Shown: positions 28,614 to 38,098, numbered from the stretch's first letter. The stretch: DNA of 64,000 nucleotides from an uncultured Chthonomonadales bacterium (GCA_938005745.1 CALLMM010000037.1:1-64000), one strand, 5' to 3'. The notes: generated from the letters alone by a model not told the origin. A program made the numbers and translations.

Positions 28614-30182
28614 ATGAAACAGGGAGTATACTGGCTGACCGCGCTGACTGCCGGCATGGCGATTGGCGGGGCGGTCTGGACCTACGGATTCAACCGACCG
28701 AACCCGAAGCCCGACCCGGCTCCGGTAAGGATTGGCGCCTCTCCCGCTGTGTATGCGCAGCCGCTGGAGGAGGTTTCCGCCTGGATCTCCGGCGGAGCCG
28801 GAGGGGCTCACGCTTCGCAGCGCGCCGCCCGCATGGACAGAAAGGAGAAGGCGACAGCGATGACGGCACAGGAGTTTGCCGAGTATGAACGCGCCATCGG
28901 TCTGACGGCGGGAATGGTCCGTAATCAAAAGGCGCAGGAGCTGGCGCAGCGATATGGACTGAATATTTTGAATATCACCTGGGAAGACACGGGGCGCTAC
29001 AAGAACTCCGCCGTCGGTCCCAACATCAGCGATATGACCATACAGGTCGGGCGCAAAGACCCGCGCACCGGGCAGTTCCGGGTTACCTGTATGCCGGTGA
29101 TCCGCTTCCCGAACTTCTCGGACATGACCTGCGATCTCGACCCGCGCGACTTTACGCTGCTGGTCGGCAACCACAGAGGCGGCGACCTGAAGCGCATCTC
29201 GCTCTACGATTTCCTGGAGAACCCGACCGCCTGCCTGAGCCGCCCCGACTCATGGAAGGGCAAAAAACGCAGCCTGCTGGCTCCGCGCGATACCCGTGTG
29301 CTGGTGAGCGCGCAAGCCTGCTTCCTCCCGGTTCCGCAAAAGGGACTGGCGACCTTCAATCCGGTGGTCTTCAACTACCAGTCGGTCTCCGGCGATCCCG
29401 CTGTGCTGACGGTTTTGGCGACCCGCGAGGGAACCAGCGTTACCGTTATAGACAACAAGCGCGACGCCTTTGAGACCGGCGCGGTCTGGGGACAGCGTCT
29501 CTTCCACAACGCCCGCGGACAGCGCGCCAGCCTGACCGGACAGCGGCTGAGCGACTATCGGGCGCAGAATGCCGGCACGGGGAAAACGCAGCCCGACACC
29601 GGCGTGAAACCGGACGCCGATCCCGGTCTCAACATGGTGCTGCTCATTCAGATTCCGCTCAAACAGAAGCGTCCGATGCGTTTTGAGTCCGACATGATGC
29701 CGCTGGAAGCCCCCTCAATCCAGGGTCTGGAAAAGAGCGCACTGTCGCGCAGCGATGTGGAGAACGCCGTCATCGGGCATGGCGCGATGGAGGGTCCCTT
29801 CACGGAGATTGACAACCTGGAGATCGAGCGCGACGACCGCTTCCCGGTGCGCGTCACCGTACAGTTCTATAAAGCCACCTCCAATGGAATCGTCAGCGAA
29901 GCGGACATGAAAGCGATTCACGACCAGATTCAGAAGGTCTATGCAAAGAGCGAGTATGTCGGCAGTCTGGTGACCCAGGGCGAGACGGGACGGATTACGG
30001 AATACGAGGGTGTGAAGGTTCAGCCTCCCGACTGGTGGGATCGCTTCTGGGAGCGGCATCAGCAGAATACCGGCGACAGCCGCGAAGCAGCAATTGAGAA
30101 ACTGCGCCGCCTGCTGGGAGTGAACTATCAGATGGCGCCCGTCAGCGACCTCTATCTGCGGCAGCTCCTTCGCCGGAACTGA
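28614..30182 (+). CDS. Exported or membrane-anchored protein of unknown function
   Basis: A 522-residue protein. A hydrophobic N-terminal segment (about 7-27) is a signal peptide or membrane anchor. The rest is soluble, with YGLNILNITWEDTGRYKNSAVGPNISDMTIQVG, a long mixed alpha/beta central region, and LEIERDDRFPVRVTVQFYKATSNG before a helical C-terminus. I recognise no catalytic motif or family. The ATG at 28614 after GGAGG is chosen; an earlier in-frame start would translate the repeat pair. A terminator follows. Confidence 0.75.
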   Translation: MKQGVYWLTALTAGMAIGGAVWTYGFNRPNPKPDPAPVRIGASPAVYAQPLEEVSAWISGGAGGAHASQRAARMDRKEKATAMTAQEFAEYERAIGLTAGMVRNQKAQELAQRYGLNILNITWEDTGRYKNSAVGPNISDMTIQVGRKDPRTGQFRVTCMPVIRFPNFSDMTCDLDPRDFTLLVGNHRGGDLKRISLYDFLENPTACLSRPDSWKGKKRSLLAPRDTRVLVSAQACFLPVPQKGLATFNPVVFNYQSVSGDPAVLTVLATREGTSVTVIDNKRDAFETGAVWGQRLFHNARGQRASLTGQRLSDYRAQNAGTGKTQPDTGVKPDADPGLNMVLLIQIPLKQKRPMRFESDMMPLEAPSIQGLEKSALSRSDVENAVIGHGAMEGPFTEIDNLEIERDDRFPVRVTVQFYKATSNGIVSEADMKAIHDQIQKVYAKSEYVGSLVTQGETGRITEYEGVKVQPPDWWDRFWERHQQNTGDSREAAIEKLRRLLGVNYQMAPVSDLYLRQLLRRN

Positions 30183-30204
30183 CCGCCGCCGCTCAGCCCT
30201 CTGC

Positions 30205-30231
30205 GGGGAATGGGAGACGTTCTCATTCCCC
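30205..30231 (+). terminator. Hairpin terminator after the unknown exported protein
   Basis: GGGGAAT (30205-30211) pairs with ATTCCCC (30225-30231), with an inner GAGA/TCTC pairing. A weak pyrimidine-rich tail follows. It separates this gene from xylB. Confidence 0.6.
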
Positions 30232-30348
30232 GTCTCTTCGCCCTCCCCGGCGACCCCGCACGATTCCCGCAAGGAAGAACGCCTCCCCGCATCGAAATCC
30301 TCTGTGTTATCGTATGCATCGCATATCTGAACGATCGGGAGGAAGACG

Positions 30349-31878
30349 ATGGCGTACCTGCTTGGCATAGATATCGGAACCAGCGGAACGAAGACCATTC
30401 TCATAGACGAAACCGGGCGCGTGCTTGCCCGCGCCACACGGGAGTATCCTCTCTCCACGCCGCGCCCGCTCTGGTCGGAGCAGAACCCGTCCGACTGGGC
30501 GGAGGCGACCTTCGCCACGATTCGCGCCGTACTGAACCTTTCACAGATTGACCCGAAAGAGGTGAAGGGGGTCGGGCTGTCAGGGCAGATGCACGGCGCG
30601 GTCTTTCTGGATGAGAACCATCAAGTGCTGCGTCCCGCCATCCTCTGGAACGATCAGCGCACACAGGCGGAGTGCGACTGGATCATGGAGACCATCGGAC
30701 GCGAGAAGGTGGTGGAACTCATCAGCAATCCCGTCCTGACCGGCTTCACCGCCGGGAAGATCGTCTGGCTGCGGAATAACGAGCCGGAGACCTTCGCGAA
30801 GGTGCGTAAAGTGCTGCTGCCGAAGGACTATATCCGCTTGCTGCTGACCGGCGAGTTTGCCACCGAGGTCTCCGACGCCTCCGGTACCGCGCTCTTCAAC
30901 GTGCGAAAGCGCGACTGGGCGGAGGAGATGCTGGACGGATGCGGCATTCCTCGCGACTGGATGCCAAAATCCTACGAATCGCCGGAGGTGAGCGGGCGCG
31001 TCACCGAAGCAGCCTCCGGAAAGAGCGGTCTGCCGGCAGGAACGCCGGTCGTCGGGGGAGGCGGCGATCAGGCGGCGGGCGCGGTCGGAAACGGGATCGT
31101 GGAGACCGGCATCGTCTCCTCCACCGTCGGGACCTCCGGCGTCGTCTTCGCCTTCGCCGATCAGCCGATCGTAGACCCGGGCTTGCGCCTGCACACCTTC
31201 TGCCATGCGGTTCCCGGCAAGTGGCATCTGATGGGAGTGATGCTCTCAGCGGGCGGATCGCTGCAGTGGTATCGCGACGCCTTCTGCCAGCCGGAAAAGA
31301 CGGTCGCCGCCGCGCTGGGCAGAGACCCGTATGAGTTGATTACGGCGGAAGCCGACGCCGTGCCGGTCGGCGCGGAGGGGCTGATGTTCCTGCCCTATCT
31401 CACCGGCGAGCGCACGCCCTACCCCGATCCCCATGCGCGGGGCGTCTTCTTTGGCATTACGCGCCGGTCGGATCGCGCCCACTTCGCCCGAGCCATTCTG
31501 GAGGGGGTCGCGCTGGGACTGCGCGACTCGTTTGAGATCATGCGCGAGATGAAACTGCCCATCACGCAGGTGCGCGCCTCCGGAGGCGGCGCAAGAAGCG
31601 CGGTCTGGCGGCAGATACAGGCGGATGTTACCGGCTTCCCGCATGTTACCATCAATGTGGATGAAGGTCCGGCGCTGGGCGTCGCGCTGCTGGCGGGGGT
31701 CGGCGCGGGGGTCTATCCGAGCGTGGAGGCAGCCTGCAAAGCGGTCATCAAGGTGGAGAAGCAGACCGATCCCTGTACAATCAATCATGCCGCCTACGAC
31801 CGCTTCTATGCCGTCTACCGCGCGCTCTACGCGCAGTTGAAGGGGCAGTTCAGCGAGATCGCCCGGATTGTCGGGTAG
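30349..31878 (+). CDS. xylB: Xylulokinase
   Basis: A 509-residue FGGY-family sugar kinase that phosphorylates D-xylulose to xylulose 5-phosphate, feeding the pentose phosphate pathway. N-terminal phosphate-1 motif LGIDIGTSGTKT, LSGQMHGAVFLDE, ILWNDQRTQAEC and the second-domain VGGGGDQAAGAVGNG and RASGGGARSAVWRQIQADV are all typical. Length is standard. Transketolase, the natural downstream enzyme, is coded about 2 kb away on the other strand. It is followed 16 bases on by a dehydrogenase. Confidence 0.93.
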   Translation: MAYLLGIDIGTSGTKTILIDETGRVLARATREYPLSTPRPLWSEQNPSDWAEATFATIRAVLNLSQIDPKEVKGVGLSGQMHGAVFLDENHQVLRPAILWNDQRTQAECDWIMETIGREKVVELISNPVLTGFTAGKIVWLRNNEPETFAKVRKVLLPKDYIRLLLTGEFATEVSDASGTALFNVRKRDWAEEMLDGCGIPRDWMPKSYESPEVSGRVTEAASGKSGLPAGTPVVGGGGDQAAGAVGNGIVETGIVSSTVGTSGVVFAFADQPIVDPGLRLHTFCHAVPGKWHLMGVMLSAGGSLQWYRDAFCQPEKTVAAALGRDPYELITAEADAVPVGAEGLMFLPYLTGERTPYPDPHARGVFFGITRRSDRAHFARAILEGVALGLRDSFEIMREMKLPITQVRASGGGARSAVWRQIQADVTGFPHVTINVDEGPALGVALLAGVGAGVYPSVEAACKAVIKVEKQTDPCTINHAAYDRFYAVYRALYAQLKGQFSEIARIVG

Positions 31879-31894
31879 CGGGAGGATGGCGAGC

Positions 31895-32785
31895 GTGCAG
31901 GTCAGCATCATCGGAACCGGGATTATGGGGCGCGCGATGGCGGAGCGTCTTCTGTCGCGCGGCTGCTCGGTCGTTGTTCACAACCGCACCCGCGACAAGG
32001 CGATGCCGCTTCTGGAGCGGGGAGCCGTCTGGACGGATTCGCCCGCGAAGGCAGCGGCGGAGAGCGCGGTTACTCTCTCCATTGTTACCGACCCCGCCGC
32101 TGTCGAGGCGGTCTCTTTCGGACCGGAGGGCATTCTGAACGCGCTGCCGCCAGAGAGCGTACACGCCGATATGAGCACGGTCTCGCCCGCCTCCGCGCAG
32201 CGCATGGAGGCGCGTTATCGGGCGCACGGGAGGCGGTTTGTGCAGGCTCCCGTGCTCGGCAGCAGACGTCAGATCGAGGCGGGAGAGCTGCTCATCTTCG
32301 CCGGGGGAGACCCGGAGAGCATCTCGCGGTGCGAGCCGGTATGGGACGCGATGGCGACACGCCTCTGGCGATTGGAGGAAGCCGCGCAAGCCGCCTCCGC
32401 AAAGCTCGCCTGCAACATGATGATCGCGCACCTGATTCTGGGACTGGGACAGTCGCTGCTCTTCGCGCAGGCGGGAGGCGTCCCGCCGGAGACGCTGCTG
32501 GAGATCCTCGGCTCCTCCGCGCTGGGCTGTCCGATGTTCGCCTCGAAAGGCAAAACGCTGCTGGAGCGCAACTTCCGCGCCAACTTCTTCGTGCGCCACA
32601 TGGAGAAGGACCTGACGCTGGCGCTGGAGGCGGCGCGCGCCTCCGGAACGCCCGCTCCCTTCCTCGCGCTGTCGCACGAACTGTTTCTGGCGGCGATCAA
32701 TCAGGGATGGGGCGAGGAGGACTACTCCGCCGTCGTCAAGACGCTGGAGCAGCTTGCCGGGTCCTCCCTCTCCGCACAGCCATAA
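31895..32785 (+). CDS. Beta-hydroxyacid dehydrogenase family oxidoreductase
   Basis: A 296-residue 3-hydroxyisobutyrate-dehydrogenase-like enzyme. It has Rossmann IIGTGIMGRAMAERL at the start, VHNRTRDKA for NAD(P) choice, ADMSTVSPASAQRM, APVLGSRRQIEAG, and the catalytic lysine in ASAKLACNMM. A GTG at 31895, nine bases after GGGAGG, fits better than the ATG at 31886, which directly abuts that site. The exact substrate (3-hydroxyisobutyrate, tartronate semialdehyde, succinic semialdehyde or other) is open. Confidence 0.88.
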   Translation: MQVSIIGTGIMGRAMAERLLSRGCSVVVHNRTRDKAMPLLERGAVWTDSPAKAAAESAVTLSIVTDPAAVEAVSFGPEGILNALPPESVHADMSTVSPASAQRMEARYRAHGRRFVQAPVLGSRRQIEAGELLIFAGGDPESISRCEPVWDAMATRLWRLEEAAQAASAKLACNMMIAHLILGLGQSLLFAQAGGVPPETLLEILGSSALGCPMFASKGKTLLERNFRANFFVRHMEKDLTLALEAARASGTPAPFLALSHELFLAAINQGWGEEDYSAVVKTLEQLAGSSLSAQP

Positions 32786-32799
32786 GCGGCTGACGCGGA

Positions 32800-32834
32800 A
32801 AAGAGCCGGGCGACTCCTGAGATGCCCGGCTCTT
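32800..32834. terminator. Bidirectional terminator between convergent genes
   Basis: AAAGAGCCGGGC (32800-32811) and GCCCGGCTCTTT (32823-32834) form a 12-bp perfect stem, with T-rich flanks on the plus strand. It separates the dehydrogenase from the convergent gene at 32857. Confidence 0.85.
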
Positions 32835-32856
32835 TAACAAACGAGCTCCCTGCAGG

Positions 32857-33435
32857 CTAACCGCTTTTGCTCAGAGTCGGTCTGTAGCACTCCTTGACGT
32901 CGCCATAGGGACCGGTGTAGCTGGCGGGACGATTGAACAGCCCTCCCAGCAGATGACAGGCATACTCCGCCTGGGGTTCGTCGGTTCCCCGAAAGGAGAT
33001 CAGCGCGACCGGCTCCTCTTTACCGGCGACTTCGGCGTAGATTACGCTGGACGGATCCCAGCCCTGCGTATGATAGTAGCCGCGCACGGCGGTGATCTCG
33101 GACAATGCCACCCTTCCGCCCAGTCCCTTGACCGTTCCCTCCTTGCCGTCAATGGTCAGTATCTGCACGGCATGAACCAGCCGCGGACCGATCAGGCAGA
33201 TCAGGACGCCCGCCAGCGCCAGCGCCAGCCCCCAGAGGGTGTAGTAGGTCAGGGCGATCCCGCCCGCAGCGCCGATCCCTCCCGCCGCCCAGAGGGAGAG
33301 CCGCTGACGCTGAAGGTAGCGGGTCCCGGTCAGCAGGTGCAGCTGATCGCCCTGACGCTCCACCTGAAGGATTCCCCGCGAGGCGGCGATCTCCGGGGAC
33401 AACTCCGAATAGCGTGAAAAGATGTCTGTCTCCAT
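32857..33435 (-). CDS. Small membrane protein of unknown function
   Basis: A 192-residue protein. Two adjacent hydrophobic helices (about 50-95, LSLWAAGGIGAAGGIALTY and LWGLALALAGVLICLIGP) are flanked by a soluble N-terminus and a C-terminal beta-rich domain. No family is recognised; the layout resembles small membrane proteins with a PH-like cytosolic part. The start at 33435 follows GAGAGGAG. A longer frame upstream would translate the dispersed repeat and is rejected. Confidence 0.65.
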   Translation of the reverse strand: METDIFSRYSELSPEIAASRGILQVERQGDQLHLLTGTRYLQRQRLSLWAAGGIGAAGGIALTYYTLWGLALALAGVLICLIGPRLVHAVQILTIDGKEGTVKGLGGRVALSEITAVRGYYHTQGWDPSSVIYAEVAGKEEPVALISFRGTDEPQAEYACHLLGGLFNRPASYTGPYGDVKECYRPTLSKSG

Positions 33436-33570
33436 ACGCTCCTCTCGCCTGTGGAAGGAAGACGCCTGAAAGTGCATTTCAGTATGCCGGGAAGAGACGT
33501 GGATGACATCCCCTAAACGGCGGATAATTCTCCGCGAGACTGCCGGTTTTCGTCCGCCTGTTTTTATCAG

Positions 33571-33643
33571 ACTGCTTCGGTTTGATTGCGCCTCCCTCGC
33601 AATGACGGGTAGAAAGGGCTGACGCCTCCCTCGCGGTGACAGA
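33571..33643. repeat. Diverged dispersed repeat, one full and one partial copy
   Basis: ACTGCTTCGGTTTGATTGCG continues to CCTCCCTCGCAATGACGGG (33571-33609), followed by a partial GACGCCTCCCTCGCGGTGAC (33620-33639). The pair lies downstream of tkt. Confidence 0.7.
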
Positions 33644-33671
33644 CAAGCGGTCGCCCAAGCCATGCGTTCGG

Positions 33672-35708
33672 CTAACGCAGCAGGGCAAGGGCGCGCTCTG
33701 CGACGTTCTGCGCGGTGAAGCCGAACTCCGCATAGAGCCGCTCTGCTGGAGCCGATGCGCCGAAGCGATCCAGCCCGATCACCGCGCCGTCGGAGCCGAC
33801 GTACTTGTGCCAGCCGAGGGTCGCCGCCGCCTCCACCGCCACCTTCTTCACTCCCGACGGCAGCACCGATTCGCGATAGGAGAGCGGCTGCGCGTCAAAC
33901 AGCTCCCAGCAGGGCATGCTGACCAGCCGCGCCCTCACGCCACGCTCCGCCAGCAGCCTCTCCGCCTCCACGACCAGCGACACCTCCGAGCCGGTTCCGA
34001 TCAGGATCACATCGGGCGTGCCGCCCTCCGCCTCCTTCAGGATGTACGCGCCCTGCCGCAGACCGGATGCGGGAGCGAAGACGCTCCGATCATAACAGGG
34101 AACCTTCTGCCGGGTCAGCACCAGGGCGGTCGGTCCCTGCAGGTTCTCCACCGCCACGCGCCACGCCTCCGCCGCCTCATTGGCATCTGCCGGGCGGATC
34201 GTCAGCAGGTTGGGCGTGGCGCGCAGCGTGGCAAGCTGCTCTACCGGCTGATGCGTCGGTCCGTCCTCTCCCAGCCCGATGCTGTCGTGGGTAAAGACGA
34301 GGATGACCGGCAGCTCCATCAGCGCAGCGAGCCGCACGGAGGGCTTCATGTAGTCCAGGAAGTTAAAGAAGGTCGCCGTGTAGGGACGCAGACCGCCATG
34401 CAGGGCGATGCCGTTGGCGGCGGCCCCCATCGCATGCTCCCGGACGCCAAAATGCAGATTTCTCCCGGCATAGCTCCATCCGCCGCCGACGGCTCCCTCC
34501 ACCTCTCCCAGCGTCAGCGCGGGATTCTCAAAGTCGCCCATCCCCTTGAGGGCGGTGTTGGTCGAGGGGTTCAGATCCGCTGAGCCTCCGATCAACGCGG
34601 GATAGTTGGGGGCGATCGCGTTCAGCACCTTCCCCGCCGATGCGCGAGTCGCGGCGGCGTCCTGCGGACCGAACGTCGGAATATCGCGGTCCCATCCCTC
34701 CGGAAGCGTTCCGCTGAAACCGTGCTTCCACTCCGCCGCCAGATCGGGATAGGCTTGCGCCCAGGCGTCCAGCCGGCGCTGCCACGCCGCCTGCGCCTCC
34801 GCTCCCCGATCAATCGCTCTCCGGAATGCGGTCAGCGCCTCGTCAGGAATCCAGAACTCCTTCTCCTCGGGCCAGCCCAGATTGCGCCGCGTCGCCACAA
34901 CCTCCTCCTTGCCGAGCGGGTTGCCGTGCGCCTCCATCGAACCGGCTTTCTTCGGAGAGCCGTAGCCGATGACGGTCTTGACGATGATCAGCGTGGGTTT
35001 TGCGGTCTCCGCCTTCGCCTCCCGGATGGCGGCGTCAATCGCCTCAACATCGTTGCCGTCGGCGACGGTGAGCGTCTGCCAGCCATACGCCTCAAAACGC
35101 TTCCCGACATCCTCCGTAAAGCAGAGAGAGGTAGCTCCCGCCAGCGATATGTCGTTGCTGTCATACAGGCAGATCAGCTTGCCGAGTCCCAGATGCCCCG
35201 CCAGCGAAGCCGCCTCACAGCAGACGCCCTCCATCATGTCGCCGTCCGAAGCCAGCACATAGGTATGGTGATTGACAATCTCGTGACCGGGACGGTTGTA
35301 ACGCGCCGCCAGATGCGCCTCCGCCATCGCCATCCCGACCGCATGGGCAAACCCCTGCCCCAGCGGTCCGGTGGTTACCTCCACGCCGGGCGTCAGATGG
35401 TACTCGGGGTGACCGGCGGTTTTGCTGCCCCACTGCCGGAAGTTCATCAGTTCGCTCATCGGCAGATCGTAGCCGGTCAGATGCAGCAGGCTGTAGATCA
35501 GCATGGAGCCGTGACCGCCGGAGAGGACGAAACGATCCCGGTCGGGCCACTTCGGGTCGCGCGGATTATGTTTGAGGTGTCGCTGCCAGAGCGTGTAAGC
35601 CATCGGCGCGGCGCCCATCGGCAAGCCGGGATGGCCGGAGTTGGCTTTCTGAACGCCGTCTATCGAGAGCATACGTATGGTGTTTATGCAGAGTTGATCC
35701 AGAGACAT
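33672..35708 (-). CDS. tkt: Transketolase
   Basis: A 678-residue thiamine-diphosphate enzyme moving two-carbon units between sugar phosphates. [56 protein letters not shown] and the cofactor loop SDGDMMEG...LYDSNDISL are intact. The pyrimidine-domain segment [20 protein letters not shown] and [22 protein letters not shown] follow. Length is typical of the single-chain type. GGAG lies six bases before the ATG at 35708. It complements xylulokinase in pentose use. Confidence 0.96.
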   Translation of the reverse strand: MSLDQLCINTIRMLSIDGVQKANSGHPGLPMGAAPMAYTLWQRHLKHNPRDPKWPDRDRFVLSGGHGSMLIYSLLHLTGYDLPMSELMNFRQWGSKTAGHPEYHLTPGVEVTTGPLGQGFAHAVGMAMAEAHLAARYNRPGHEIVNHHTYVLASDGDMMEGVCCEAASLAGHLGLGKLICLYDSNDISLAGATSLCFTEDVGKRFEAYGWQTLTVADGNDVEAIDAAIREAKAETAKPTLIIVKTVIGYGSPKKAGSMEAHGNPLGKEEVVATRRNLGWPEEKEFWIPDEALTAFRRAIDRGAEAQAAWQRRLDAWAQAYPDLAAEWKHGFSGTLPEGWDRDIPTFGPQDAAATRASAGKVLNAIAPNYPALIGGSADLNPSTNTALKGMGDFENPALTLGEVEGAVGGGWSYAGRNLHFGVREHAMGAAANGIALHGGLRPYTATFFNFLDYMKPSVRLAALMELPVILVFTHDSIGLGEDGPTHQPVEQLATLRATPNLLTIRPADANEAAEAWRVAVENLQGPTALVLTRQKVPCYDRSVFAPASGLRQGAYILKEAEGGTPDVILIGTGSEVSLVVEAERLLAERGVRARLVSMPCWELFDAQPLSYRESVLPSGVKKVAVEAAATLGWHKYVGSDGAVIGLDRFGASAPAERLYAEFGFTAQNVAERALALLR

Positions 35709-35891
35709 GACTTACTCCGTGTGGTGTTTTGAATGGAAACCGCCTCTATTGTTCGGCTCACACGCGCTAATCCCTGCCCGAACGCGCCGCGATCTGCGCG
35801 GGAAAAAATAGAATCCGCCGATGGAAACAAATCCGACCGCCCGGTCGTCAAAGTATCCGGAAGAGAGATATGTCTGCTCGCTCGCGCTCCC

Positions 35892-35920
35892 TTGACAACG
35901 GAAGCAGCCTGCTGTATAAC
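35892..35920 (+). promoter_or_regulatory. Near-consensus promoter of a small transcription unit
   Basis: TTGACA (35892-35897), a 17-bp spacer and TATAAC (35915-35920). This is one of the best promoters in the window, yet no ordinary gene lies within the next 470 bases. Transcription would start near 35927. Confidence 0.7.
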
Positions 35921-35971
35921 AGGAGCGACTGCCCCCGTTCCAGAGGAAACGATACGGAAGACAGAACAGCC

Positions 35972-36073
35972 ATGCGATCCAGATTTTACAGCCAGCCGCA
36001 TATTCCCGGCGCGACCGCCATAACCTTAACCGGCGGGACAGCGCCGAAACTCGTGCCCGCGGAGGGAGGGTAG
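35972..36073 (+). CDS. Small open reading frame, 33 residues
   Basis: A candidate micropeptide in its own promoter-terminator unit. ATG at 35972, stop TAG at 36071-36073. The product has a basic start (MRSRFYSQPH), then GATAITLTGGTAPKLVPAEGG, not membrane-like. The ribosome site is weak (GGAAG 11 bases upstream). The transcript may instead act as an untranslated RNA. I know of no homologue. The surrounding gap 35709-36396 holds otherwise only the promoter, the terminator and a diverged repeat. Confidence 0.35.
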   Translation: MRSRFYSQPHIPGATAITLTGGTAPKLVPAEGG

Positions 36074-36121
36074 ACGACCGTTTCATCATCGTAATCCATT
36101 TCATTTCGGTTCGGCTCCCTG

Positions 36122-36163
36122 ACGCCCTCCTCTGCACAGTCATCAGAGCGAAGGGCGTTTTTT
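36122..36163 (+). terminator. Rho-independent terminator of the small transcription unit
   Basis: ACGCCCT (36122-36128) pairs with AGGGCGT (36152-36158). Inner arms CTCTG and CAGAG pair as well, and a six-T run follows at 36158-36163. It lies about 240 bases after the promoter's expected start point. Confidence 0.8.
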
Positions 36164-36252
36164 ACCCTCCTGGATCACTTCCATGATGGAGAAGAAGAGT
36201 TGACGCGCCTATCGTCTTATGGCGAAAGTCTTACCAGCTGATCTGATTTCGA

Positions 36253-36284
36253 GGGAAGATTGCTCGCTGCCTCTCGCACTCACA
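36253..36284. repeat. Diverged copy of the dispersed repeat
   Basis: GAAGATTGCTCGCTGCCTCT followed by CGCACTCACAG matches the family at about two thirds of positions. It lies upstream of the propeller/pseudopilin gene. Confidence 0.45.
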
Positions 36285-36396
36285 GGTTGAGGAGGTTTCG
36301 CGTGAAACAGGGATGGTCGCGCGCACCTCGAAGCACGATAGGCGCGTTATCGCTGAACTGTCCAGTCAGCATTAGCCTCCATGAAAGGAGACAGAG

Positions 36397-37794
36397 ATGC
36401 GAATACTCGCCCTCTTTTCGCTCATGATCCTGCTGTCTCTCCCATCCGGAATCGTATCGGGACAGGCGCCGTCGCTGATGGAGAACCTGATCCTCACCGA
36501 GAAGGAGGCGATCGCGATGCTGCCCCCGGAGGTGGTCAGCGGTCCGATGGTCTCCCGCGCGCTCTGGTCCCCGGATGGTCGCTATCTGCTGGTGGTGCGA
36601 CAGGATATGCAGCTCACCCCGCAGTTGCTGCGAAGAGCCTTGACCGCCCCGGCGTCGGCATGGGACCAGACGCCTCCCCCCGGTCAGACACGGGTGATTC
36701 TCTGGGATACGCGCGCGCGCCTCGCCGACGAGGTCTGGAAGATGCCGATGTTCGTCCATCATCTGGAGGACATACAGTGGCTTCCAGGAACGGATCAGGC
36801 GCTGGCTCTGATCCGCCAGACCCCGCAGCCCACGCCGGAGAACCCCTCTCCGAAAACCTCTTATGGCTTGCTGCGAATCAACGGCGCGACCGGACGCTCC
36901 CAGCTTTTCAATCTGTCAGACGAACAGGGCGTAGATCCGTGGATCACCCTCTCTGTCTCACCCGCCCATCCGGTCGCGATTCTGCGCCAGACAAGCATGA
37001 ACGCTCCCCCGGATCGGCAGCAGGTCGTCTTCTATCAACTGCGCGAGGGAAGAAGAGTGGGCGCGGGCATAGTCGGTCCGCAGGAGACGGCGATCTCCGA
37101 AGTCGTCTGGTCTGCCGACGGCGCGCAGCCCTATCTGCGGGTAACGCAGATATCCCGCGACAGGAAACCGGTCGAGAGCCTCTATGCGCTGGATTTTCGC
37201 GCCGGGCAGTTAAAGAGACTGGAGAGCGCGCCGCGCCTGTATGCATACCGACCGCCCGAACCGCCCCTGCGGCTCAAAACCAGCGCGCAGACACTGAAAG
37301 AGGGCGGCATTCAGCGACCTGTGACCTCCCTCTGGCTGGAGAGCGGCGCGCAGAGCGAGTCTCCTCGCGCGCTGGTGTGCGCTGACTCCTCGCAGGGATG
37401 GATCTCGCCAAAAGGTGATCAGATTCTCTACATCTCTCAGGGAGCCGCCTTTGTTACGTCTCTCTTTCGCTTTTCAAGAGAGGAGTTCGAGCAGGCGCGC
37501 AACGCGGCGCGGAAGGCGCAGGCGATCAGCAACGCCAAGCAGATCGCTCTTGCCGCGCAGATGTACGCGCAGGATCATGACGAGAACCTGCCTTCCGGCG
37601 GCGGAGATATAAAGGGTCTGCTCGCTCCCTATCTGAAGAACCCGTCCCTTCTGGAAAACCTGGTCTATACGCACGGGGGCGGTCCGCTCGCCGCCATCGA
37701 ACGCCCGGCGGAGACGGAACTTGGGTATGTGCGGGGACCGGGAGGACGCGCCATCCTCTATGCCGACGGGCATGTGAAATGGAAAGACGACTGA
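36397..37794 (+). CDS. Exported beta-propeller protein with pseudopilin-like C-terminal domain
   Basis: A 465-residue exported protein. The signal peptide (1-22, ending VSGQA) is followed by a WD40/TolB-like propeller (about 45-370), with repeated SRALWSPDGRYLLVV, EVVWSADGAQPYLRV and GWISPKGDQILYIS. From about 385 the sequence turns into the head of a type-II pseudopilin of the H-X9-DG kind: KAQAISNAKQIALAAQMYAQ, then DHDENLPSGG and ILYADGHVKW at the end. The His of the H-X9-DG motif is a Gly here. There is no prepilin N-methylation leader, so this domain is borrowed rather than a pilin. Confidence 0.7.
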   Translation: MRILALFSLMILLSLPSGIVSGQAPSLMENLILTEKEAIAMLPPEVVSGPMVSRALWSPDGRYLLVVRQDMQLTPQLLRRALTAPASAWDQTPPPGQTRVILWDTRARLADEVWKMPMFVHHLEDIQWLPGTDQALALIRQTPQPTPENPSPKTSYGLLRINGATGRSQLFNLSDEQGVDPWITLSVSPAHPVAILRQTSMNAPPDRQQVVFYQLREGRRVGAGIVGPQETAISEVVWSADGAQPYLRVTQISRDRKPVESLYALDFRAGQLKRLESAPRLYAYRPPEPPLRLKTSAQTLKEGGIQRPVTSLWLESGAQSESPRALVCADSSQGWISPKGDQILYISQGAAFVTSLFRFSREEFEQARNAARKAQAISNAKQIALAAQMYAQDHDENLPSGGGDIKGLLAPYLKNPSLLENLVYTHGGGPLAAIERPAETELGYVRGPGGRAILYADGHVKWKDD

Positions 37795-37814
37795 CGGGCG
37801 TTGGGTGTCGGAGC

Positions 37815-37950
37815 TGCCCGCGCATTCATGGTTACAGCGATGGACTTCAGTCCATCGCTGTAATCCTCGCTGACGGGTTGTGAGATTGCTTCGGTCGGCT
37901 GTCGCCTCTCTCGCAATGACAGAAGGGGGCATTCCGCCTCCCTCGCAAGG
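37815..37950. repeat. Composite intergenic repeat, copy 1
   Basis: Begins with GCCCGCGCATTCATG, then a strong hairpin with 15-bp perfect arms (TTACAGCGATGGACT at 37832-37846 and its complement at 37849-37863). GGGTTGTGAGATTGCTTCGG (37875-37894) through TCGCAATGACAG (37911-37922) is the dispersed-repeat core, and a further partial CCGCCTCCCTCGCAAGG follows. The same order occurs in reverse at 41.2-41.35 kb. Confidence 0.85.
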
Positions 37951-38023
37951 AGTGCCACCCCGCCAACGACACGGGCGTGTTTTTCGCCTGCAGTAAAAAC
38001 ATCCGCGGAGGTTAAATTTTGAT

Positions 38024-38053
38024 TCGACAAAATGGTCTGATAAACGGTATAAT
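38024..38053 (+). promoter_or_regulatory. Promoter of rpsU
   Basis: TCGACA (38024-38029), an 18-bp spacer and consensus TATAAT (38048-38053), 45 bases before the rpsU start. Confidence 0.65.
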
Positions 38054-38098
38054 ACCCCGCGCGTCTCTTGAACTACGATTTGAAAGGATGATGGAGCT

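Noticed and set aside
33436..33663. Long N-terminal extension of the small membrane protein at 32857-33435
   Set aside because: It would translate the dispersed repeat; a good ribosome site lies at the internal ATG.
35892..35915. GGAAGCAGCC within the small-unit promoter spacer as a fragment of SRP RNA
   Set aside because: The match is ten bases long, lies upstream of the expected transcript start, and the flanks do not fold like SRP RNA.
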